Of a stretch of DNA of 64,000 nt, positions 10,601 to 18,197 are shown piece after piece (within the stretch, counting starts at the first letter, position 1; every line of letters begins with the position of its first letter). Source of the stretch: Ruminococcus sp. (lineage in GTDB: Bacteria; Bacillota; Clostridia; Oscillospirales; Ruminococcaceae); the NCBI GenBank assembly GCA_017519415.1, contig JAFWSI010000070.1, positions 62,001 through 126,000 of the forward strand, given 5' to 3'. The notes below the pieces were generated by a model, which searched no databases, was not told the DNA's origin, and saw only the letters and a list, made by a program, of their open reading frames with translations. A program made the position numbers and the translations under genes.

Positions 10601-10881
10601 ACAGTGATATACTGTCTGAGCTTAAAAGCGCCGATGAGGTGTACTGTGAGGTGCCGTTCTGTCACAGGACTGAGGAGGACGGTAACTTCACTATATGGAA
10701 CGGCGTTATTGACCTTCTGTACAGAAAGGGCAGCAGATGGCATATAGTTGACTACAAGACTAATGCGGAGGCGGAGGGACTTGACTACAAGTATTCGGAT
10801 CAGCTCAATGCATACAGGAATGCCTTCTTTGCCATGACAGGAGAGACTGCGGACGCTTTCATCTATCACATAGATATATAA
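7621..10881 (+). CDS. addA: AddA helicase-nuclease subunit (UvrD-like helicase with RecB nuclease domain)
   Basis: 1086 residues from the ATG at 7621, which sits behind GGAGGAGG inside the end of addB. Superfamily 1 helicase motifs are in order: Walker A GAGSGKTTQL, Ia ITFTKAAAREF, II FLIDEFQDTDPMQ, III VGDPKQSIYRFRSAD, IV LTRNYRSTVRLREWF, V HKVKGLEAPVV and VI LLYVAATRARN. The C-terminus has the nuclease signature GVIDLLYRKGSRWHIVDYKTN. It unwinds and trims broken DNA ends together with AddB. A longer in-frame start at 7525 would run through addB and was rejected. Confidence 0.95.
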   Translation: MIDTDKLARERISTEINTSFFVEAGAGSGKTTQLVQRMTAMVKSGIDVSKISAITFTKAAAREFYERFQRELIKESGNGDTDSVQRTRCAEALRNIDLCFMGTIDSFSHLILHEHPSEGHIPSDSEVRSEEEMKAVYRREYSEILRGEYGSELFDKYRRFSSVQDRPESVFSEFIPRITGARDAYFIYDKEENTDADSLFAGDKRRLLQAIECLMDRKELWGTTQACTAQNELLEQRYGTLTRSWNGNIGDVYYILGKLDGFRLYAEPDSIGVIDTALFEPYTSRGKIAYYTLAVADTDLYRELGELQYSLTMDFLVSAAGAIAEKLRRKGELTFFDYKLYLRDMLKRDAESGGKLIRHIYDRHSYFLIDEFQDTDPMQAEIFFYLTAGDPVPDWRKCVPRNGSLFIVGDPKQSIYRFRSADVAAFKEVRRLFEEGVGEVVQLTRNYRSTVRLREWFNRAFTELLPEDTPHQSRFCPIPIEGRDDGTLFGGIMTYRVSVKGNSILDDEAKVSQIIRRLVSDSNMMIRSRSNLPARPIRYSDFMIIVNSKEHILKFLREFEGCGIPAMVEGKISFGDCPALCAVIPVIEAVSSPYDRTAVYGALTGSVFGITDSELIALRSRGVFPELGAVNNEAVKEYPNVHNALETLGDLAVRARTMSPVTVFTTVYDELRVLEKTGTAYLEYLYYALELLRAAEEQGDVISVSDGAAFLRALLDESSQERCISLLRDDNRVHIANLHKVKGLEAPVVILADPRVGEHKPEMRTEHTAGGSICRIFSMTVNNLKKAATNKQQAAFEDEVQSMAAERLRLLYVAATRARNVLIIADSYNSKGERANNNPWAPFLDMAEGDFFELLPPFETEEAAVKERVRASELYEAAVKSSVLTNSAASVPTYSIMRPSRIKLRSVIDSGDDYEDSSDTEIRKKEVRTDAALLGTMVHKLMESMVTAKKLPDAEKLAKEIILKFGAGSEYAGLLGGVYRRIAEGGYEQSNGMYSDILSELKSADEVYCEVPFCHRTEEDGNFTIWNGVIDLLYRKGSRWHIVDYKTNAEAEGLDYKYSDQLNAYRNAFFAMTGETADAFIYHIDI

Positions 10882-10915
10882 AAAAGAGCTCCCTTGGAAA
10901 ATCAAGGGAGCTCTT
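10878..10915 (-). terminator. Intrinsic terminator, minus strand
   Basis: 13-bp perfect stem AAGAGCTCCCTTG / CAAGGGAGCTCTT with the U-run on the minus strand (TTTTTT read from 10886 downwards). On the plus strand the hairpin is followed by GCAGC, so it is a weak stop for addA. Confidence 0.85.
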
Positions 10916-11092
10916 GCAGCATGTAACCATACCTCCGCTGCGTCAGGTTTTTATTGCTGTTCCGTATAAATAATTTCTGTTAAGATCATCTACCCTGAAC
11001 ATAAACAGAAACCTTGGACCGGGGAACACCCCATAAATAGATAACGGACAACCGTGACACTGAACATTGCCTGTTTTAGATCAAAAAAGCGG
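10878..11092 (-). ncRNA. Candidate structured RNA or long 3' UTR, 6S-like rod, minus strand
   Basis: A 231-bp gene-free stretch. On the minus strand the two halves fold on each other: CCGCU/AGCGG (11088-11092 with 10935-10939), CAGG/CCUG, GUUGUCCGU/ACGGAACAGC with one bulge, and UUUCUGUU/AACAGAAA, plus a small GGGG-UGUU-CCCC hairpin in the largest bubble. One pair in the third stem is U-G, which works only on this strand. It ends in a strong minus-strand terminator. A long rod with a central bubble is the architecture of 6S RNA, but I could not match a 6S consensus and saw no clear promoter, so a processed 3' UTR of the gene at 11113-11622 is also possible. Confidence 0.4.
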
Positions 11093-11112
11093 AAACGGCA
11101 AAAGGAAGAGTT

Positions 11113-11622
11113 TTATATGTCAATATCCATTTCTGCTGTATTGTTTATAAGGTCCAGGGCGGTCTGAGCCCTTGCAAGCTCCTCGGAGACCGCGGTATAG
11201 TCCCTGTTCACCTGTTCTATGTCGTAATTTGCATAGCGGTAATCTATAACGGTCGAACCGCGGGAAAGACCTGCATTGTCGCGGACCTTGGGAAGAGCGT
11301 CCTTCATGACGGACAGTCTTATGCAGCGTCTGCTGAGCTGAGGAAGATATACCAGCATTTCGTCTATGGTAAAGCCGTATCCGGGGATAACTGTCGTTGC
11401 ATTGAAAAGGTTTACTGTATGCTTTATCCTGCGTATTTTCTCTTCGACAGCCTTCTGCTGTTCCTGCATGGACGTATAATCGTAAGCGGGACGGACCGAC
11501 TCGGGGTCCTCGCCGAGTGCTGCAAGGAAGCTGCTGGAGTTATCCTCGCGCAGCTGTAGAGTCCTTATCTCCTCGTTGAGCTGGCGGAGCAGCTTTGCCG
11601 CCTGTGCTGATGTCATTTTCAT
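11113..11622 (-). CDS. DIP1984/septicolysin-like coiled-coil protein, function unknown
   Basis: 169 residues from the ATG at 11622, chosen because GAGGAGGTAATACT stands directly before it; a longer frame to 11658 lacks such a site. The protein is almost entirely helical: residues 1-40 and 45-75 form heptad-rich coiled coils (KLLRQLNEEIRTLQLRED, EEKIRRIKHTVNLFNAT), and the C-terminus (IEQVNRDYTAVSEELARAQTALDLINN) is a third helix. The helix-NxxNA-helix pattern resembles the DIP1984 family, which has no established function despite the old name septicolysin. No signal peptide or membrane segment. It lies downstream of the MORN gene on the same strand, after a hairpin. Confidence 0.65.
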   Translation of the reverse strand: MKMTSAQAAKLLRQLNEEIRTLQLREDNSSSFLAALGEDPESVRPAYDYTSMQEQQKAVEEKIRRIKHTVNLFNATTVIPGYGFTIDEMLVYLPQLSRRCIRLSVMKDALPKVRDNAGLSRGSTVIDYRYANYDIEQVNRDYTAVSEELARAQTALDLINNTAEMDIDI

Positions 11623-11644
11623 AGTATTACCTCCTCTGAATAAT

Positions 11645-11672
11645 AATGAGAGCCGCAAATGCCGCTCTCATT
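11645..11672 (-). terminator. Probable terminator between MORN gene and coiled-coil gene
   Basis: Inverted repeat AATGAGAG / CTCTCATT with a 12-nt loop, followed on the minus strand by ATTATTC. The U-run is broken, so read-through into 11622 is likely. Confidence 0.5.
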
Positions 11673-11689
11673 GTTATATTTATATTCTG

Positions 11690-12814
11690 TCAGACTGTCT
11701 CTTCGCTTATGAGCTTGTCGTTTACCCAGCTCTGACGTACTTTTCTGCCGTCGGGATAGGTGAATATACCTCTGCCGTGGCGCAGGTCTCTCTGCCAGTC
11801 GCATTCAAGTATGCTTCCGTTTTTATAGTAAAAGATACCGTGACCGTTTTTCAGGCTTACGGAGAAGTTTCCGTCGTATTTTTCACCGTTGCTGTAATAG
11901 AAGATACCGTGGCCGTTTTTCAGGTTGTCCTTCCAGTAGCCCTCGTACTTGTTGCCGTTTGTGTAGAAATATGTACCGAAGCCGCTTCGGGTATCGTTCT
12001 CGAATTCGCCGTCGTATACGTTGCCGTCCGCCCAGGTAAAGACTCCGCTGCCGTGCTTGACGCCTTCTCTGAAGCAGCCCTCGTACCTGTTGCCGTTGAA
12101 ATAGGTATATACGCCCTTGCCGTGCATCCTGCCGTTGAAGTCTATCTCGCCCACATATATGCCGTCCTCGAATTTAAGAGTCATCTGTGAATCGGGAGAG
12201 GGCTTCGGAGTTCCGCTTACAAGGGCCTCACTTACGATTTCTCCCTCATTGTAGATGCGTTTGTATACACAGTCATCATGGGTTCTGAGCACAGCCTCGC
12301 CGGTGAGATTGCCGTCGTTCCATTTTCCCTCGATAACGTCGCCGTTTTCAAAGGTGAAAACTCCGCTGCCGTGGTATCTTCCTCTTTTCCACATACCTGT
12401 GTATTTAGGCTTGCCGTTTTCGTAGTATTCGGTGCCCTTTCCGCATCTCCAGCCTTCTTCCCATTCTCCGTCGTACTCGAGCTTTCCTGTCTGTCTGTAC
12501 TGCTTTCCGTTTCCGTGAAATCTGTCGTCTATGAAATCGCCTGCATATACGAGTGATCTTATTACGTCGTCATCAGTGTCCTTTCCAATATCGTAATATC
12601 CCTTGGCGTATTTCCTGCCGAAGCCGCACAGTCTGCCGTCCTGCCACTCGCCGTCATATTCTATATCCAGGGAGTTGATGAAGACTCCCTTGCCGTTGGG
12701 CAGCCTTGACGAGCCGACATGACCGGAATAGGTGCCTGTGCCGAGAACGTCGCTTGTAAAATGGATATTATTTGCGATACCGTTGCTCACTTTCAAAAAA
12801 TCCAACATACCCAT
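11690..12814 (-). CDS. MORN-repeat protein
   Basis: 374 residues consisting almost wholly of about eleven MORN repeats with the pattern YxGxWxxGxxxGxGxxxYxNG (for example YDGEWEEGWRCGKGTEYYENG, YEGYWKDNLKNGHGIFYYSNG). The repeats from about residue 205 on are most regular; residues 150-200 are degenerate. MORN repeats form extended beta-hairpin rods that bind other proteins or membrane lipids; in bacteria their partners are mostly unknown. No signal peptide. The repeat DNA is GC-rich and self-similar, which produces long spurious frames on the other strand. A sigma-A promoter lies at 12915-12943. Confidence 0.9.
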   Translation of the reverse strand: MGMLDFLKVSNGIANNIHFTSDVLGTGTYSGHVGSSRLPNGKGVFINSLDIEYDGEWQDGRLCGFGRKYAKGYYDIGKDTDDDVIRSLVYAGDFIDDRFHGNGKQYRQTGKLEYDGEWEEGWRCGKGTEYYENGKPKYTGMWKRGRYHGSGVFTFENGDVIEGKWNDGNLTGEAVLRTHDDCVYKRIYNEGEIVSEALVSGTPKPSPDSQMTLKFEDGIYVGEIDFNGRMHGKGVYTYFNGNRYEGCFREGVKHGSGVFTWADGNVYDGEFENDTRSGFGTYFYTNGNKYEGYWKDNLKNGHGIFYYSNGEKYDGNFSVSLKNGHGIFYYKNGSILECDWQRDLRHGRGIFTYPDGRKVRQSWVNDKLISEETV

Positions 12815-12914
12815 AGTATCTAAATCCTCATTTTTACTTCAGATCCTGGCGGAAAATCTGACTAACTGCATTGTAAAGTGTTTTTTTAGTGTGAAAGTAT
12901 ATTTCTTTGGCTTT

Positions 12915-12943
12915 ATTGTATCATATTCCGATAACAAAGTCAA
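12915..12943 (-). promoter_or_regulatory. Sigma-A promoter of MORN gene
   Basis: Minus strand TTGACT (12943-12938), 17-nt spacer, TACAAT (12920-12915), about 100 nt before the start codon at 12814. Confidence 0.7.
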
Positions 12944-12992
12944 TATATGAAGTTCATATACGGTCTGTGGTTTTTTCGTGCAGAGAAGAAAT

Positions 12993-13015
12993 GAGCTCTG
13001 CATAATGCGGAGCTC
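12993..13015 (-). terminator. Hairpin after the minus-strand lipid operon
   Basis: GAGCTC / GAGCTC arms extended by GCAT pairing, followed on the minus strand by ATTTCTTCTC. It sits 33 nt after the last gene of the operon. The U-run is poor. Confidence 0.45.
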
Positions 13016-13047
13016 AGAACTTTTATTCCGTATCCGCGGAGACCGGC

Positions 13048-13695
13048 TCAATGCTTTTCAGCCTGTCTGCCGCATTTCCAGAAAACAAGGCGATATGTGA
13101 GCCGCAGCAGGAGACCGGCCATACCGCGGAAGTATCTTACAGGCTCAAAGGGGGTCATATAACCGTCATCAGGCGCCTCGGTACGCTTTATGCTGCCTTC
13201 AAAAAGCAGATATTCTGGAAGCAGCCCGTCAATATCCTTTATGGAATACCGCCAGTAAGGACGGCTCAGACTGACACAGCCGCTGAGCTCTGCGCATCTT
13301 GCCGTGAAGGACATACAATTATCCGCATGAGGTATGCGGAAGCCTCCTATGAGAGGCATGGTGGCCATTGAAAAGAGATTGAACAGCATATCGCCGTCAT
13401 TCTCACAGCTGCGGATATAATCTTTAACAGCCCTGAAGCTCTCGTCTGAAACCGGCAGCCCGAATATTTTCGCCCGGAATGATCTGTGTCTGCCGAAGGC
13501 GTAGTAATGCCTGTATTCGTGAGTTATGCCTGCTTCAAAGGGAAAGTAGTGGTATTTTCTTGAAAAGCTTATGAAATCCGTCATGGACCGGTCGAGACTT
13601 ACGGCTATATGAGTATACGGATAGCCTGTGATCCTTCTTGCTGCCGATCCGAGCCCGGTATGAGCCTTTATAAGTACAATGTACAGCTTTTTCAC
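13048..13695 (-). CDS. NlpC/P60-like papain-fold protein, last gene of lipid operon
   Basis: 215 residues from a GTG that overlaps the previous stop as GTGA. The order of residues suggests a permuted NlpC/P60 (YiiX/YebB-like) fold: a histidine in the N-terminal segment GYPYTHIAVSLDRSM and a cysteine in the middle, DNCMSFTARCAELSG, where the papain-like family keeps its catalytic dyad. Such proteins include amidases, peptidases and acyltransferases such as the LRAT group. No signal peptide; the C-terminal RGMAGLLLRLTYRLVFWK is an amphipathic or membrane-contacting helix. Its position after a CDP-alcohol phosphotransferase and an acyltransferase fits lipid acyl transfer or hydrolysis, but this is inference. 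Confidence 0.6.
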   Translation of the reverse strand: MKKLYIVLIKAHTGLGSAARRITGYPYTHIAVSLDRSMTDFISFSRKYHYFPFEAGITHEYRHYYAFGRHRSFRAKIFGLPVSDESFRAVKDYIRSCENDGDMLFNLFSMATMPLIGGFRIPHADNCMSFTARCAELSGCVSLSRPYWRYSIKDIDGLLPEYLLFEGSIKRTEAPDDGYMTPFEPVRYFRGMAGLLLRLTYRLVFWKCGRQAEKH

Positions 13696-14363
13696 TTTTC
13701 ATACTCCTTGAGCCTGCGGAAAAGAGCTATTGCCATTCTTATCATTTCATAGTACATGGGTATCATGGAGAGCACCATGAATATGTCGCCTATCAGAATG
13801 TCTGTGCCGCAGAATGTGAATATTGATTTTGTGCCGAGCGTCATCGAAATGATACAGAATACCGCATAGGCAATGTGTGCTTCAATAGGTCCCAGACGCG
13901 GGAACCGGAATTCGTTGAAATAGATGATATAATTCATCATTGTAACGTTCATTACTCCGTAAAGGGGAGCCGCAAATGCTGCGGGAGCAAGGTGCGCATA
14001 GGGAGTAAGTCCGAAGGCAAGTATCAGGAAGGTGGATATGAGCACGTCGGTGATAAGGTCAAAGTACGCTCCCGCCCGCGATGACATACCTCTTGATCTT
14101 GCAACATAGCCGTCAAGCACATCAGCCGTCATATGTACCCATAGTCCTGCTATGGTGCCGATGAAGAAAAGGGGAGAGATATTTGCAAGAAATGCCGATA
14201 TTATGGCAAACAGACCGCCGAGTGCTCCCACAGCGGTGACCTGATTCGGCGTCATGCTTTTCGGGATATGCTTTCCCAGAAGTCTGTACATAAGCTGCTG
14301 GTATCCTGTTTCCAGCCTGCTTGGGATTATCTTCTTTACGGGATTTTTGTATGTATCTGCCAT
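13692..14363 (-). CDS. CDP-alcohol phosphatidyltransferase family membrane enzyme
   Basis: 223 residues. The family signature D-x2-DG-x2-AR-x8-G-x3-D-x3-D is complete in DVLDGYVARSRGM...GAYFDLITD (about residues 81-106). About six hydrophobic helices follow the usual family topology. These enzymes move a phospho-alcohol from or to a CMP-activated donor, as in phosphatidylglycerol phosphate, phosphatidylserine or ethanolaminephosphotransferase reactions. The start is 1 nt after the radical SAM stop and the end overlaps the next gene by 4 nt. Because the divergent operon makes a phosphonate with cytidylyltransferase domains, a CMP-phosphonate is an attractive donor substrate; this is inferred from context only. 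Confidence 0.9.
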   Translation of the reverse strand: MADTYKNPVKKIIPSRLETGYQQLMYRLLGKHIPKSMTPNQVTAVGALGGLFAIISAFLANISPLFFIGTIAGLWVHMTADVLDGYVARSRGMSSRAGAYFDLITDVLISTFLILAFGLTPYAHLAPAAFAAPLYGVMNVTMMNYIIYFNEFRFPRLGPIEAHIAYAVFCIISMTLGTKSIFTFCGTDILIGDIFMVLSMIPMYYEMIRMAIALFRRLKEYEK

Positions 14364-14364
14364 T

Positions 14365-15702
14365 TTATCCTCCGAATCCGAACATATTCTTTATCATGGA
14401 TCCGATAAAGAACCTGTAATCTATAAAGTCGTATATGCCTTGCCTCCATGCGCGGAGAAAGAGCCTGATAAGCAATACATGATAGTGGAAGTAATATCTC
14501 CTTACCGAGAGTTTTGCCGGCTTTGCAACTACGTGCAGGTAGTCCCAGTGTGACGGGTCGCGGGTTATAAGTCTGCTTCGGTATTTCTTTATAAGCTCCG
14601 TATTCATCTCGGGCGTGAAAATAGATACCGCTGCATGCCTGAGGTCGTTCTTTACCACCCATTTCCAGATATTGCGGAAATCTGCTGCGGTAAAGTCAAG
14701 ATCAACTATAAACATTCCCATTGTATTTACACCCAGCGAACCGAGGAGCTTCACTGCTTTAACATTGACCGAATTATCCGAGAGCTTGCCGTATGATCTG
14801 AGGTGGCTGTCGTCAGCGGACTCGATGCCCACCAGTACATAGTAAAGACCTATTTCAGCCAGTCTGCCCATGAGCTTCGGATGAGCCGCAATGAAATCGG
14901 CTCTGCCGTAGCATACATAGCGCTTATGTATCCCTCTCTGACGTATCAGCGTGACGAATTGTTCAAGACGCTCTTCACCGAAAAGGAAATCATCGTCTAT
15001 TATATAGATGTTTTCACATTCTATCTGCGCTATCTCATCTACCACATCTTCTATGTCTCTCTGCGAATATACTCCGCAGTTGAGTCTGTTCCTGATACAG
15101 AAGCTGCATCTGTAGGGACAGCTGTAGGCAGTACGTACATGAGCTGCGGGCAGCAGCTCAAGGTAACGGTATCTGTCGGCGTGCTGATAGAAGTATGAAC
15201 GGTCGGGGCGTATAAGAGTACGTATGTCATGGGGAACAGCCTTGTTCACTACCCAGTGACCGTCCTTTTTCCAGCACAGTGAGCTGATTGTTTCGGGAGA
15301 CTTCCCGCCCAGCACGTCGGTCACAGCTGAGGGATCAAAGCCTGTGAATATATAGTCGGCGGCGCTTCTGAAAAAGCGGTTGTAGCAGCGCTGTGCGTGG
15401 AGGCCGCCGATCATTGCAACGGCTCCCGCCTTTTTGGCTTCAAGAGCGTATTCCTTCATAAAGCCTTCCTGCCTTGTCCTTCCGCATATGTATACCGCAG
15501 CGGGGCGGAGCTCATGCAGCCTTTCCCTGAAGGGGATCTTTTCCACCTGTCCGTCCCATATATAGGGGCGGTAGCCCTCTCTGGCAAGCATAGCCCATAT
15601 ATATTCCAGCTCAAGGGGTTCATTGTCGATTATTCCTGCAAAATTATATTTTGTACGTGATATTTCGGGGTGTACAAGCAGGATTATGTCGTTTTCCGTC
15701 AT
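14365..15702 (-). CDS. B12-binding domain radical SAM protein
   Basis: 445 residues from the ATG at 15702 (AGGAG ten bases upstream; a TTG at 15711 is possible). Residues 1-130 are a cobalamin-binding Rossmann domain of the type found in BchE/HpnJ-like proteins, without the His-on DxHxxG motif. The radical SAM core starts near residue 195 with the CxxxCxxC cluster in YSCPYRCSFC, followed by the family's IYIIDDDFLFGEERL strand. Many members methylate unreactive carbon or phosphorus centres; others act on lipids (hopanoids) or pigments. It is translationally coupled to an acyl-adenylating ligase and a CDP-alcohol phosphotransferase, so lipid or phosphonate modification is likely. Substrate unknown. 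Confidence 0.85.
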   Translation of the reverse strand: MTENDIILLVHPEISRTKYNFAGIIDNEPLELEYIWAMLAREGYRPYIWDGQVEKIPFRERLHELRPAAVYICGRTRQEGFMKEYALEAKKAGAVAMIGGLHAQRCYNRFFRSAADYIFTGFDPSAVTDVLGGKSPETISSLCWKKDGHWVVNKAVPHDIRTLIRPDRSYFYQHADRYRYLELLPAAHVRTAYSCPYRCSFCIRNRLNCGVYSQRDIEDVVDEIAQIECENIYIIDDDFLFGEERLEQFVTLIRQRGIHKRYVCYGRADFIAAHPKLMGRLAEIGLYYVLVGIESADDSHLRSYGKLSDNSVNVKAVKLLGSLGVNTMGMFIVDLDFTAADFRNIWKWVVKNDLRHAAVSIFTPEMNTELIKKYRSRLITRDPSHWDYLHVVAKPAKLSVRRYYFHYHVLLIRLFLRAWRQGIYDFIDYRFFIGSMIKNMFGFGG

Positions 15703-15707
15703 ATCTG

Positions 15708-17336
15708 TCAAACTCCTGTTTTCAGTTCATTGTAGGCGATCTTGCCTACGAGGGTCTTGGGAAGCGAATCATAGAACAGTATCTCACGCGGCAGGGCGTA
15801 TGCTGCAATGTCCTTTTTCAGCATTTCCGTAAGCTCTCCGCGTAGCTTGTCACGGTCTGCGCCTTCTGTAGGAACGATACACGCTCTGACCTTTTCTCCC
15901 CTCAGCTGATCCGGAACGCCTACGACAGCGCACATTACCACATCTTTGTGGGAGCTTATTACCTCCTCGATATTCTGAGGATAGATATTGTAGCCGTTTG
16001 ATACTATCATTCGTTTCAGCCGCTGGCGGAAATAGACGTATCTGTTTTCGCCTATGCAGCCTATGTCGCCCGTATGGAGCCATATATATCCGTCGTTCCG
16101 CTTTTTCAGAGCGGCGGCTGTTTCCTCCGGCTCTTTGTAATATCCCTTCATCACCGTGGGTCCCCGAAGGATGATCTCTCCTTCCTCACCGAAGGGCAGC
16201 TCGTTTCCGTTCTTGTCAATTACTTTATAGAAGGTGTCGGGGTAGGGCAGCCCAACGCTCAGCAGATCCTCGCAGCCGTCAGGCATGAGACAGCTTCCCG
16301 TTACGCATTCAGTAAGACCGTAGCCCTCCCTGACCTTTGTCAGGCAGCCGTGTTCCGCCAGCATATCATTGAGCTTCTTCTTTGTCGACGGAGCAAGGGA
16401 ATCACCGCCCGAGACTATGCATTTCAGAAAGTCCAGCTTTTTTCCGCCGAAGCTCCTGTTGACTATCATCGCTTCGTATATGGCGGGCACTCCCGCGATA
16501 ATATCTGGACGGTAGCGGAAAAGCAGCCTGTGGAATTCAGCGGCGGAGAATTTAGGCTGAAGTATGGCCGTTCCGTTGAGCACCATCATGGTATGTATGC
16601 AGACGCCGAGACCGAATCCGTGGAATACCGGCATTATCGAGAGCATTTTCATACCTGCCTCAAGTCCTCCGCAGGCTTCTATGCTTTGCAGGGCAAGGGC
16701 GTTGAAGTTCATATTTGTCAGCATTATACCCTTGGGACGTCCCGTAGTGCCGCCGCTGTACAGTATTGCAGCCGTATCGTCGGGAGCTCCGTGGTGAACG
16801 GAGGCGTTTTCTCCGCTTCCGTCAGCGATAAAGTTTTTCCAGTCGCGGATACTGCTTTTGGGCGCTTTTTTCCTGCTTGTCACATTATAACCTATTTTTA
16901 TATGCAGGGGCATACTGTTGTCTACGCTGATCTTCACAGCGCACAGTCCGTCGCATTGAGCAGTTACCCGTTCGATCTTGTCACTTATGAGGTCGACTGC
17001 AAATATTATCCTGCTTTCGGTGAGCTTTACGAAACGTATTATCTCGTTTTCGGCAGACATGGGGTGTATCATGTTTGCCACCGCACCTATCATATTGATG
17101 GCGTAGAAGAGATAAACTGCTTCGGGAGTATTGGGCATACAGACAGATACAGCGTCTCCGCATTTAACTCCCGCGGCAGTGAGTGCGTCGGCACATTTCC
17201 GTATCTCGGATACGAGCCTGCGGTATGTGACGGTTCTGCCGAAATAATCGAGCGCACAGTATTCGGGGTATCTGTCTGCTTTCTCGGCTATGAGCTCATA
17301 GATCGTACATTCAGGATATTCAAGATGTCTTTTCAT
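15708..17336 (-). CDS. Acyl-CoA synthetase / AMP-dependent ligase
   Basis: 542 residues. ANL-superfamily motifs are clear: AILYSGGTTGRPKGIMLTN (P-loop), VREGYGLTEC, HTGDIGCIGENRYVYF and the C-terminal lysine segment in LPKTLVGKIAYNEL. It activates a carboxylic acid as acyl-AMP and then as a thioester. Length and the absence of signal or membrane segments fit medium or long-chain fatty acyl-CoA synthetases. Its ATG overlaps the stop of the upstream acyltransferase (ATGA, 17333-17336), so the acyl product is probably handed to that enzyme. The acyl group and the final acceptor (CoA or other) are not evident from sequence. Confidence 0.9.
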   Translation of the reverse strand: MKRHLEYPECTIYELIAEKADRYPEYCALDYFGRTVTYRRLVSEIRKCADALTAAGVKCGDAVSVCMPNTPEAVYLFYAINMIGAVANMIHPMSAENEIIRFVKLTESRIIFAVDLISDKIERVTAQCDGLCAVKISVDNSMPLHIKIGYNVTSRKKAPKSSIRDWKNFIADGSGENASVHHGAPDDTAAILYSGGTTGRPKGIMLTNMNFNALALQSIEACGGLEAGMKMLSIMPVFHGFGLGVCIHTMMVLNGTAILQPKFSAAEFHRLLFRYRPDIIAGVPAIYEAMIVNRSFGGKKLDFLKCIVSGGDSLAPSTKKKLNDMLAEHGCLTKVREGYGLTECVTGSCLMPDGCEDLLSVGLPYPDTFYKVIDKNGNELPFGEEGEIILRGPTVMKGYYKEPEETAAALKKRNDGYIWLHTGDIGCIGENRYVYFRQRLKRMIVSNGYNIYPQNIEEVISSHKDVVMCAVVGVPDQLRGEKVRACIVPTEGADRDKLRGELTEMLKKDIAAYALPREILFYDSLPKTLVGKIAYNELKTGV

Positions 17337-17965
17337 TGTTTTTCCCGGCTTTCATATGGGGTAAAGTGTTTTTTCTCCAGTTCATCGGGAGACATGGTCT
17401 CTTTCAGCAGTCCTGCGACCGCGCCGTATAGCTCCCTGTTTGTATCTTCGGGAGAAGAGACTGGTTTTATCGGTTCTCCGAAAACCACGGTCAGTTTATG
17501 ACGCTGGAACAGTGAGTAGTCTCCCGTTATTGAGTAGGGAACGATTACGGAGCCCGTTCTGACCGACATCACCGCTGCGCCGAATTTGAACGGAAGGAGC
17601 AGTTCGTCGGTATAGTTCCGTTTTGCCTCGGGGGATACGTTTACCAGCTCTCCCTGCCTCAGCGCTTCTATTGCCGCTTCAAGAGCAGCGGGATTTTTCT
17701 TTGCATGAAGATCAACGGGGATTGTTCCGGCGCTCCTGAACAGAAAACCGAACGCAGAGTCGTGAAGATCTTTCTTGGCGAGAGTTCTTACTACCCGCTT
17801 TGTGGAAATATCGATAAGCAGCGGATCGAATGCGTGCTTATGGTTGCCTGCTATAACAGCGGGACCGCTGAGCGGGATATTCTCTTTTCCTATTATCCTT
17901 GGTCTGTATATGATCCGGAACAGCGTTCCGAAAGCCAGACGTGCCGCTTTATAGAAAGTATACAT
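17333..17965 (-). CDS. 1-acyl-glycerol-3-phosphate acyltransferase-like (PlsC family)
   Basis: 210 residues, first gene of the operon. Motif I NHxxxxD is present as GNHKHAFD near residue 41; motif III is altered from PEGTR to VSPEAKRN; motif IV is VPYSITG. One N-terminal hydrophobic segment (YKAARLAFGTLFRIIYRP) would anchor it to the inner face of the membrane. PlsC enzymes acylate lysophosphatidate; paralogues acylate other lysolipids. The altered motif III and the operon partners suggest a specialised substrate rather than the housekeeping one. Ribosome site AAGGAGG, promoter at 18002-18030. Confidence 0.88.
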   Translation of the reverse strand: MYTFYKAARLAFGTLFRIIYRPRIIGKENIPLSGPAVIAGNHKHAFDPLLIDISTKRVVRTLAKKDLHDSAFGFLFRSAGTIPVDLHAKKNPAALEAAIEALRQGELVNVSPEAKRNYTDELLLPFKFGAAVMSVRTGSVIVPYSITGDYSLFQRHKLTVVFGEPIKPVSSPEDTNRELYGAVAGLLKETMSPDELEKKHFTPYESREKQ

Positions 17966-18001
17966 TTTTTCCTCCTTGCCCCGGTAAAAAGTCCAATAAA
18001 C

Positions 18002-18030
18002 ATTATAGTACGCTTTCAGGGCTTTGTCAA
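18002..18030 (-). promoter_or_regulatory. Consensus sigma-A promoter of the five-gene minus operon
   Basis: Minus strand TTGACA (18030-18025), exactly 17 nt, TATAAT (18007-18002); perfect consensus. It lies in the 232-bp divergent region shared with the phosphonate operon. Confidence 0.85.
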
Positions 18031-18136
18031 TAAAACGGAGCTCCCATATATGTATGATACATCAATATCATGGAAAAGAGAAGATGACAGATGTATTTTC
18101 TTCGGTGACATTTGTAATTAATCGGTATATCTGCGA

Positions 18137-18165
18137 TTGATTTGCACGGAGCAGTGTGATATAAT
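18137..18165 (+). promoter_or_regulatory. Sigma-A promoter of the phosphonate operon
   Basis: TTGATT, 17-nt spacer, TATAAT at 18160-18165, 32 nt before the ATG at 18198. The imperfect -35 contrasts with the perfect divergent promoter. Confidence 0.7.
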
Positions 18166-18197
18166 GGAAATATGATACACAGAGAGGAGAAAAAGCT

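Noticed and set aside
11576-12190. A 204-codon plus-strand frame with repetitive VAVxx text
   Set aside because: Reverse image of the MORN repeats; no ribosome site.
16074-17501. A 475-codon plus-strand frame
   Set aside because: It is antisense to the AMP-dependent ligase and acyltransferase, has no ribosome site, and its composition is a shadow of the real genes.
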